The position numbers and the translations under genes are program-made. From Sciurus carolinensis (lineage: Eukaryota > Chordata > Mammalia > Rodentia > Sciuridae): a stretch of DNA of 64,000 nucleotides. Below, piece after piece: positions 56,214 through 64,000 of this stretch. The notes under the pieces are model-generated. The model was not told where the DNA came from. It did no database searches and worked only from the letters and a program-made list of their open reading frames with translations. Each line of letters starts with the position of its first letter. The first letter of the stretch is position 1. The DNA lies in NCBI RefSeq assembly GCF_902686445.1, contig NC_062232.1:95528932-95592931 (forward strand), read 5' to 3'.

Positions 56214-57625
56214 GGAGAGATACAAGATGGCAGACTAGGGGGAGGCTGTGTTCCTTGTCACTCCGTAACTCCGGTTTCAAGCAGAGGATATCTGTTTCTT
56301 TGGGAGGCAGTTTTTGCTGCTTATCGATTCCCTGGTGTTTACCCCATTTGTCTGCTGTGATGACCTGCAGTCTGCCAGCATATCGACGCCTTTTTTGAGT
56401 GCAGATTGCTCACTGTCAGGCGCCTATCATCCACCATTTGCCTGCCTCTCGCCTGTCCATCGCCTGCCTTACACCTATCCATCACCCAACGCTCGAGGTT
56501 CACCTCCCCGATCGTCCGACAACAGTCAGCAAACTCATCGCCGACCACCAGTGGAGCACCAGCTGCCTGCTGCTGCCTGGAAGTTCACTGTCACAGTACC
56601 TGCAGGTCTGATTACATGTGGCTGCCGCCATTTTGAGACAACAACCAGGCCCCGTAGGACCCCTGGCCGCACTGACTGAGCCCCGTCTCCAGGATACCTC
56701 AGCCCAACCAATCACTCCCTGCCTCTGGGGACCTCACATCGATTGACTGCTCCCTGCCGCAGGACCCCCAGACCAACTGACTGTGCCCTATCACCGGGAC
56801 CCCAGACCAACTGATTGCACTTGGCCTCCAGGATCCAACAACCACACCACACACACCCAACCTCCATGACCCTACCAGACCAACCGCACCCCATCTCCAG
56901 GACCTCCAGCTGACCACGTCCACACCCTGAGTAGCAGCTCCCCATTTGCCAACACCTTTGGAAGCCAGAGGGACCATCTTGGATAATCCTGGAAGACGTA
57001 GCTCTGATCTTTGGGTGGGGCAAATCCCATCCTGCAACACCTGCTGGAGGCTTGAAGCTCATTGTCAGGTACCGTCTCATGCATCAGGCTACTGAACACT
57101 GGGAGGTTTCATTAGTATATGACTGTTATACAGTAGATTTTCTTTTTTATATCCTTTTAAAAAATTTAAGTTTTTATTTCTTTACTTTTCTTGCTCTCTT
57201 TTCCTTTTGTTTACCTGTTCCCTCAGAATCTCTTTCTCCCTTTTTTGCATGCTAACATCTGATTTCTTTTGATTACACTCTCACCCTTTCTATTTTCTAG
57301 AACTTCTGTATATTCTTTTCTTATCCCATTACAGCAACATTCTACATCCCTCTGCATCCTCTTTGTCCTCCATTAGAAATTGCAGACCTTATTGTAACCT
57401 GTTTGTTTTACCAAATATAATATTTGAACTCATTTTGTTTACTATGACAATTTGTTATTGTCCCCATAGGGGCTATTTGGTCTAGGATTGCATAGTGTCT
57501 GATCTGGGCACTGCTAATATTGATCTCCCCTTAAAGAAAGGGTTTCGGAAACCTATAGGGCCACTATAAGCCTATAGGGGGAAATCTGCAATACCCCAGA
57601 TCTGCACTGCTAGAGGGGAAGATAC
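56214..57625 (+). promoter_or_regulatory. L1-C 5' UTR / promoter region
   Basis: Starts GGAGAGATACAAGATGGC. CAAGATGGC near the very start matches the YY1-binding core found at the same place in human L1, where it fixes the transcription start. A second CCGCCATTTTGAG motif lies at about 56627. An array of eight degenerate units of 33-37 bp fills 56657-56935. The last 500 bp are T-rich and lead to ORF1. Promoter activity is inferred, not shown. Confidence 0.8.
56657..56935 (+). repeat. array of eight ~35-bp units in L1-C 5' UTR
   Basis: Unit starts at 56657, 56692, 56729, 56762, 56797, 56831, 56867 and 56900, each opening with GGA(C/T)CC or a variant. The best-kept cores read CCAGACCAACTGA and CCTCCA. 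A matching array lies in L1-A on the minus strand at about 13860-14130. Confidence 0.85.
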
Positions 57626-58639
57626 ATGAACAACATGAAAAAACAAGGGAAGAAAATGATCCAAACAAATCTAGATTCTATGTTAATAGAATCCAATGAC
57701 ACTATGATAGAAGAAATGTCAGAAAAGGACTTCAGATTATACATGATTAAGATGATTCATGAAGCAAAGGATGAGATAAGAGAGCAAAAGCAGGCAATGA
57801 ATGATAATACCAATAACCTGAAAGAGCACCTACAGGAAGCAAAAGATCATTTCAACAAAGAGATAGAGATTCTCAAAAAAAACCAAACGGAAATCCTTGA
57901 AATGAAGGAGACAATAAACCAAATAAAAAACTAAATGGAAAGCATCACAAAAAGACTAGACCACTTGGAAGACCGAAACTCAGACAATGAAGAGAAAATA
58001 TTTAATCTTGAAAATAAAGTTACCCAAACAGAGAAGATGGTAAGAAATCATGAACAGAATCCCTAAGAACTATGGGACATCATGAAAAGGCCAAATTTAA
58101 GAATTATTGGGATTGAGGAAGGCACAGAGATATAAACCAAAGGAATGAACAACCTATTCAATGGCATAATATCAGAAAATTTCCCAAACCTGAAGAATGG
58201 AAAATCAAATACAAGAGGCTTACAGAACACCAAATGCACAGAATCACAACAGATCCACACCAAGGCACATTATAATGAAAATGCCTAACATTCAAAATAA
58301 AGATAGGATTTTGAAGGCTGCAAGAGAAAGCATCAGATTACATATAGGGGGAGACCAGTACGGATAGCAGCCCACTTCTCAACCCAGACTCTAAAAGCTA
58401 GAAGGGCCTGAACCAACATATTTCAAGCTCTGAAAGAACATGGTTGCCAACCAAGAATCCTATACCCAGCAAAATTAACCTTCAGATTTGAAGATGAAAT
58501 AAAATCTTTCCATGATAAACAAAAGTTAAAAGAATTTACAAATAGAAAGCCTGCGCTACAGAATGTTTTCAACAAAATATTCCATGAGGAGGAAATGAAA
58601 AACAACAATGGAGGTCAGCAAAGGGAGAAACTACCTTAG
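57626..58639 (+). pseudogene. L1-C ORF1, broken
   Basis: Opens MNNMKKQGKKMIQTNLDS, and the first 102 codons are intact with a Glu/Lys-rich coiled coil (EMSEKDFRLYMIKMIHEAKD). A TCA-to-TAA change at 57932-57934 stops it in the 'QIKN-S-MES' stretch. Further stops follow at the 'NHEQN' motif and in the 'EGTEI' motif, plus a 5-base loss near 58194 and a TGA at 58409-58411 in place of a conserved tryptophan codon. The C-terminal domain (ILYPAKLTFRFEDEIKSFHD) remains readable to the TAG at 58637-58639. The family role is L1 RNA binding and chaperoning. This copy gives at most a short N-terminal peptide. Confidence 0.92.
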
Positions 58640-58647
58640 AGAAAAAC

Positions 58648-61352
58648 AAAATAGACAAATCCTTAGGCACACTAACAAAGAGGAGAGAGAAGACTCGAAT
58701 TACTAAAATACGTGATGGAAAAGAAAATATCATGACAGACACCACTGAGATATATAACATAATGAGAAGCTACTTTGAAAATCTATATTCCAACAAAATA
58801 GAGACTACCGAAGACATTGACAAAGTTCTAGAGACATATGCTCCTCCCAAACTGAACCAGGAGGACATACACAATTGAAACAGATCCATATCAAGCAATG
58901 AAATAGAAGAAGCCATTAAAAATCTACCATCCAAGAAAAGCCCAGGACCAGTTGGATTCTCAGCTGAGTTCTACAAGACCTTCAAAGAAGAACTCATTCC
59001 AATACTTCTGAAAGTATTCCAGGAAATAGAAAAGGAGGGTACCCTACCGAACTCATTTTATGAAGCTAATATTACCCTCATACCCAAACCAGGCAAAGAC
59101 ACATCAAGGAAAGAAAATTTTAGACCAATATACTTGATGAATATAAATGCAAAGATCCTTAAAAAAATATTGGCAAACCGTATCCAAAAACGTATTAAGA
59201 AAATTGTGCACCACGATCAAGTGGTGTTCATCCCTGGAATGCAAGGATGGTTCAACATTCATAAATCAATAAATGTAATCCATCATGTCAATAGACTTAA
59301 GGATAAGAATCATATGGTTATTTTAATTGATGCAGAAAAAGTGTTCGACAAAATACAACACCCCTTCATGCTCAAAACACTAGAAAAAATAGGGATAGTA
59401 GGAACATACCTGAACATTGTAAAGGCTATTTATGCTAAGCCCATGGCCAACATCATTCTTAATAGAGAAAAACTGAAACCATTCCCTTTAAAAACGGGAA
59501 CAAGACAGGGATGTCCTCTTTCACCACTTCTATTCAACATTGTCCTCGAAACTCTAGCCAGAGCAATTAGGCAGACTAAAGAAATTAAAGGGATACGAAT
59601 AGGAAAAGAGGAACTTAAGCTGTCATTATTTGCGGATGACATGATTCTATATTTAGAGGATCCAAAAACCTCCTCCAGAAAACTTCTAGACCTCATCAAT
59701 GAATTCAGCAAAATAGCAGGCCAAAAAATCAACACGCATAAATCTAAAGCATTTTTATACGCAAGCGACGAAACAGCTGAAAGGGAAATAAGGAAAACAA
59801 CCCCATTTGCAATAGCCTCAAAAAAAAATAAAATACTTGGGAATGAATCTAACCAAAGAGGTAAAAGATCTCTACAATTAAAACTACAAAACATTGAAGA
59901 AAGAATTGAGGAAGACCTAGAAGATGGAAGATCTCCCATGTTCTTGGATAGGAAGAATTAATATTGTCAAAATGGCCATACTACCAAAAGTGCTATACAG
60001 ATTCAATGCAATTCTAATTAAAATCCCAATGATGTACCTTACAGAAATAGAGCAAGCAGTCATGAATTTCATCTGGAAGAATAAGAAACCCAGAATAGCT
60101 AAAGCAATCCTTAGCAGGAAGAATGAAACAGGGGGTATCACAATACCAGATCTTCAACTATGCTACAAAGCAATAGTAATAAAAACGGCATGGTATTGGC
60201 ACAAAAATAGACAGGTAGATCAATGGTACAGAATAGAGGACACAGACACAAACCCAAATAAATACAATTTTCTCATACTAGACAAAGGGGCCAAAAATAT
60301 GCAATGGAGAAAAGATAGCCTCTTCAACAAATGGTGCTGGGAAAACTGGAAATCCATGTGCAACAGAATGAAACTAAACCCCTATCTCTCATCCTGCACA
60401 AAAATCAACTCACAATGGATCAAGGACCTTGAAATCAGACCAGAGACCCTGCATCTTATAGAAAAAAATGTAGGTCCAAATCTTCACCTTGTTGGCTTAG
60501 GACCAGACTTCTTTAACAGGACTCCCATAGCACAAGAAATAAAAGCAAGAATCAATAACTGGGATAGATTCAAACTAAATAGCTTTCTCTCAGCAAAGGA
60601 AACTCTCAGTAATGCGAAGATAGACCCTACAGAGTGGGAGAAAATCTTTGCCAATCATACTTCAGATAGAGCACTAATCTCCAGAATCTATAAAGAACTC
60701 AAAAAACTCTACCCCAAGAATACAAATAACCCAATCAACAAATGGGCTAAGGAAATGAACAGATACTTCACAGAAGAAGATCTACAAGCAATCAATAAAC
60801 ATATGAAAAAATGTTCAACATCTCTAGTAATAAGAGAAATGCAAATCAAAACTACCCTAAGATTCCATCTCACCCCAATTAGAATGGCGATTATCAAGAA
60901 TACAAGCAACAATAGGTGTTGGAGAGGATGTGGGGAAAAAGGTACACTCATACATTGCTGGTGGGGTTGCAAATTAGTGCAGCCACTCTGGAAAGCAGTG
61001 TGTAGATTCCTTAGAAAACTTGGAATGGACCTACCATTTGACCCAGCTATCCCACTCCTTGGCCTATACCCAAAGGACTTAAAATCAGCATACTACAGAG
61101 ATACAGCCACATCAATGTCCATAGCTGCTCAATTCACCATAGCCAGACTGTGGAACCAACCTAGATGCCCTTCGATTAATGAATGGATAAAGAAACTGTG
61201 GTATATATATACAATGGAATATTACTCAGCTATAAAGAATAATAAAATTATGGCATTTGCAGGCAAATGGATGAAATTGGAGAATATCATGTTAAGTGAG
61301 ATAAGCCAATCTCAAAAAATCCAAAAGGCGAATGATCTCACTGATAAGCGGA
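58648..61352 (+). pseudogene. L1-C ORF2 remnant, RT and C-terminal domain, no endonuclease
   Basis: The endonuclease and linker are deleted. The frame enters just before the RT ('KIDKSLGTLTKRREK') and meets a TGA at 58875-58877. The RT then runs open from 59134 to 59961 with [23 protein letters not shown] text, [27 protein letters not shown] and an intact catalytic FADD at 59629-59640. An insertion in the A run at 59819-59835 and three single-base losses at about 59900-59930 shift the frame. The second open part (59924-61456) holds the rest, including the Cys/His block [18 protein letters not shown] (near 60920) and [18 protein letters not shown] last shift in the 'SQSQK' motif makes this frame run into the 3' UTR as far as 61456; the normal end would be near 61352. 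Not autonomous. Confidence 0.93.
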
Positions 61353-61600
61353 TGATGACACATAATGGGGAGTGGGAAGGGGGCAAGAATGGAGGAAGGA
61401 GGGACTGTATAGAGGGAAAAGAGGGGTGGGAGGGGTGGGGGGAAGGAAAAAAATAACGGAATGAATCAAACATCATTACTCTATGTAAATGTATGAATAT
61501 GCAAATGGTATGCTTTTACTCCATGTACAAACAGAAACAACATGTATCCCATTTGTTTACAATAAAAATAAATTTAAAAAAATAAAATAAAATAAAAAAT

Positions 61601-61655
61601 AAATGCATGATGTCTATCTACAACTACAAAAAAAATTTAAAAATAAAAAAGAAGA
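61601..61655 (+). repeat. ID SINE tail, right part of split copy
   Basis: AAATGCATGATGTCTATCTACAACTAC continues the tail of the ID element at 56112, as the uninterrupted copy at 55808 shows. (Motif core: TCTATCTACAACTAC.). Confidence 0.9.
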
Positions 61656-62760
61656 ATCCTCTGCTTACAGTCACAATGCCAAGTTTCCTGCCTCCTAATG
61701 TCTAACTCCAGATTCCAAGTCATGAAAGCCCCTCCGGTGGATAATTAGGTCACACTTCCTCCATTCTTCCTAGAAATAGGGGGATGAGCTTTATGAAAAT
61801 TAAATGTCCTTTACTCTACCTCAAAATGCCTACATCATAGAAATCACATAGAGCCAAAGACAATATTTCCCAAACTCCTTGAAAAAATAGTTCCCTAGAC
61901 AAGTCAGTGTTGGAATTGCTGCCTAAGCTATGTGGCTCAAAGACAATGAGATCTATGATTAATCATTCAAATTGGATCATTTCTGAATGTCAACAGAGAT
62001 TTTATGAATAATCACACTAGGGCAATAAGCATATACCGGAAATGTCCTGGGCAAATTGGGACCTGTATTTAATCAGCTGTTTAGCCCACAACTTTCCAAA
62101 TTGATTTGACCAATCCAAATTTTCCTCCTCATAATACCTGCTAACATCATGAGAGTCCAACATTCAGAATATACTTTGGGGAACATTAAACACCACATGG
62201 AAGAGAAAAAAAAAAAAAAGGGATCTGTGCATCACATAAGATCCTCAATCCCTAGTCTTAGGAGAATCTGCATGAAATGTAATAGACCAATGCTTCTCAG
62301 TCATTTCCTGTCAGCCCACACAGAAGAGGGAATTGCTGATATTTTTGAGGCACTGGGAGGTAAATGGATGAGGCTCCAAGTAGCTGCGAAGGACTGGCCA
62401 CAGAAGTGGGGTGTTTGCTGAATCACCCTCTCAGCACTCCTGCAGTCCTCTGAGACCTATTTTGGTCAGAAAGTTGTGAATAGACCAAAATACACCCACA
62501 GATGACCTCTATGTGTTTCTCTTCCTTGAAGACCAACTGCAGATGATTAAGTTAAGGGAAAGCAATGGAGGACTTACAGGGTTTTTGTTTGCTTGTTTTG
62601 TTTGTTTGTTTGGTTGATTTTTTTTTTTTCCTTTTAGCTATCTCTTAGATCTTTGTTCCCAGGATTTGGATCCATGTCAAAGATCTTGAAAAAATAATGA
62701 AAAACACAATTCTTCCAACTGATCAGATAATAAACTATTTCTAACATGAAGACATTGATG
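61656..62760. other. unassigned DNA
   Basis: A 90-codon frame at 62149-62421 contains a poly-Lys run from an A tract and no domain, so I do not call it. (TTTG)n text lies near 62590. Nothing else is supported. Confidence 0.42.
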
Positions 62761-62764
62761 AAAA

Positions 62765-62860
62765 GGGCCAGGGGAATAACTCAATGGTAAAACATTTGCC
62801 TAGCGTGTGCAAGGCCCTGAATTCAAGCACCAGTATGGCAATAAATAAATAAATAAGATA
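62765..62860 (+). repeat. ID SINE
   Basis: GGGCCAGGGGAATAACTCAA, TTTGCCTAGCGTGTGCAAGG, then a changed B box (AATTCAAGCACC) and an (AATA)n tail. Confidence 0.88.
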
Positions 62861-62914
62861 GACACAGTTTCATAGAAAAACAGAAACCATATTAGGTATT
62901 TCAACATAGATTCT

Positions 62915-63139
62915 TTTTTTTTTTTTTCTTTCTTCTCTTTCTTTGGTACCAGGGATTGAACTCAGGGGCACTTGACCTCAGAGTCACATCCCCAGCCCTA
63001 TTTTATATTTTATTTAGAGACAGGGTCTCACTGAGTTGCTTAGGGCCTCGCCGTTGCTGAGGCTGGCTTTGAACTCGCCATCCTTCTGCCTCAGCCTCCT
63101 GAGCTGCTGGGATTACAGGCATGCACCACCACACCAGAC
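62915..63139 (-). repeat. B1-dID dimeric SINE, young-looking
   Basis: GGTACCAGGGATTGAACTC, CAGAGTCACATCCCCAGCCC, CAGCCTCCTGAGCTGCTGGG on plus. A perfect 14-bp target duplication (TCAACATAGATTCT) at 62901-62914 and 63140-63153 supports a recent insertion. Confidence 0.97.
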
Positions 63140-63340
63140 TCAACATAGATTCTGATACAAGGAATTGGTTAAATAGGCAGCAGAAGGTTGAAAAAGCAAA
63201 AAGGGAAACATGAAGGTAACAGAGAGGCCTGGCTGAGCTGGGCCTCAGACCTCTGAAGAACGCATGCTGCCCGCGTGATTCTGGCTCATGGGAGGGGCAC
63301 AGAGAGACTGGCTCTGGAGTACTAAAAGGAAGTGAAGATT

Positions 63341-63545
63341 AGCCAGGGATGGTGGCGCACGCCTGTAATCCCAGCAGCTCAGGAGGCTGAGGCAGGAGGA
63401 TCGCAAGTTCCAAAGCCAGCCTCAGCAACTTGGTGGGGCCCTGAGCAACTTAACTAGACCCTGTCTCAAAATATAATATAAAAAGGGCTGGGCTTCTGAC
63501 TCAGTGGTTAAGTGCCCCTGGGTTCAATCTCTGGTACCAAAATAG
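63341..63545 (+). repeat. B1-dID dimeric SINE, young-looking
   Basis: AGCCAGGGATGGTGGCGCAC, GGAGGCTGAGGCAGGAGGAT (B1), GGGCTGGGCTTCTGACTCAG, GGTTCAATCTCTGGTACC (ID). AGTGAAGATT / AGTGAAGACT duplications flank it. Confidence 0.96.
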
Positions 63546-63555
63546 AGTGAAGACT

Positions 63556-64000
63556 GGGATGCTTCCATGAGGAACGCTTCCTGGTGTAATGATGACAGGA
63601 GCAACAGGCAAAACAGGACAGAGCAATTTCCTTGTCCCCTTTCCCAGCTTGCTCTAGTTCCCTTTTTTGGCAGCACCTAATAGAAGCAAGCAAAGGCTAC
63701 ATGTGGTTTGTAGATCCCAGGCTCAGCATCTCCAGGAATGTGGAAATGGAGATAAAGGACACAGCAGCTTAATAACTGACCTACATTCCAACTGAGGGGG
63801 GTGGAGAGTGGTAGGTAAAGGTTAGATCCTTTCCATATCTACATCTCCTGGCCCAGAACCTGGGGAGGGAACAGAAAGAGAGAGGACAGAGAGATGAACT
63901 GCCTGGCCTCAAATCCGCTCTTTATTTGTCTTGGACTATTATTATTCTTTTCAGAAAATTTCCTAACTGAGCACAATGATTTCCAAAACTGTATTTCAAG
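63556..64000. other. unassigned DNA to window end
   Basis: No frame or repeat that I can support. Confidence 0.45.

Larger units (their letters stand above)
56214..61590 (+). mobile_element. L1-C, LINE-1 with intact 5' end and internal deletion
   Basis: A complete 5' UTR (56214-57625), ORF1 (57626-58639), a deletion junction at about 58643-58647, ORF2 from the RT side to its C-terminus (58648 to about 61350), a G-rich 3' UTR and an A-rich tail. The target duplication is about 20 bp: AATAAAAACATAAAGGCATG on the left and AATAAAAAATAAATGCATG on the right, both from the tail of the host ID element. Same subfamily as L1-A. About 1.15 kb, including the endonuclease domain, is missing relative to L1-A. 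Confidence 0.95.

Noticed and set aside
56314..56679. 121-codon Ser/Pro-rich frame in GC-rich DNA, CpG-island-like
   Set aside because: It lies wholly inside the L1-C 5' UTR, and the corresponding L1-A region preserves no such frame. Minus-strand frames of 113-122 codons at 56699-57080 are the 35-bp units read backwards.
56657..56935. CRISPR-like array of regularly spaced units
   Set aside because: Units are adjacent, degenerate and have no unique spacers. The DNA is mammalian and the array is part of an L1 5' UTR.
58640..58650. Spliced L1 RNA as origin of the L1-C deletion
   Set aside because: The missing segment in L1-A does not begin with GT or end with AG at any of the positions allowed by the AAAC overlap.
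59924..61456. 510-codon open frame that could be read as a host gene
   Set aside because: It is the C-terminal half of L1 ORF2, in frame with the Cys/His block, inside an element with target duplication and A tail. Its last part runs into the L1 3' UTR by a frameshift.
62149..62421. 90-codon frame with a basic run
   Set aside because: The Lys run comes from an A tract, and the rest has no recognisable motif.

Overview
The window is mammalian nuclear DNA, most likely from a squirrel-family rodent (ground squirrel, marmot or relative). The main evidence is a dense set of dimeric SINEs in which a 7SL-derived B1 half is joined to a tRNA-like ID half. This B1-dID architecture is known from Sciuridae and related rodents. 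I found no convincing host protein-coding exon, no tRNA or rRNA gene and no CpG island. Every long open frame is a piece of LINE-1 (L1) or of a simple repeat. The window reads as an intergenic or intronic repeat landscape built up over several insertion waves.

Layout. 0.6-7.4 kb: decayed ancient L1 on the plus strand, cut up by SINEs and a MaLR-like LTR. 7.4-14.5 kb: a nested stack in which an older L1 3' end was first hit by a B1-dID SINE and then by a 6.1-kb minus-strand L1 (L1-A) with a recognisable duplication of its target. 14.5-20 kb: another MaLR-like LTR, L1 3' ends and mostly unassigned DNA. 20.3-22.0 kb: ancient minus-strand L1. 22-32 kb: SINEs, a Tigger-like DNA transposon fossil, two LTRs and a 450-bp LTR-like direct repeat pair. 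32.2-42.5 kb: a 3' L1 fragment inside a SINE, then an old near-full-length plus-strand L1 (L1-B) lying inside an ancient L1. 42.5-50.5 kb: ancient L1 pieces, SINEs and an ERVK-type solo LTR with a perfect 6-bp target duplication. 50.5-56.2 kb: mostly unassigned DNA, SINEs and a second ERVK-type LTR. 56.2-61.6 kb: L1-C, almost full length with an intact 5' end, but missing the endonuclease part of ORF2. 61.6-64 kb: a split ID element, SINEs and unassigned DNA.

Function. None of the L1 copies can move on its own: each has stops, frameshifts or a large deletion in ORF1 and ORF2. In living members of these families ORF1 is an RNA-binding chaperone and ORF2 an endonuclease/reverse transcriptase that also mobilises SINEs such as B1-dID and ID, so the two repeat classes here are one system. 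The L1-C 5' UTR keeps a YY1-like site near its start and an array of eight degenerate 33-37-bp units, also present in L1-A. I did not find a new multi-gene system. The most informative items are the nested insertions, the L1-C endonuclease deletion, the tandem-unit L1 promoter region, the shared nonsense positions in L1-A and L1-C, an ID subfamily with its own tail, and the LTRs with their target duplications.
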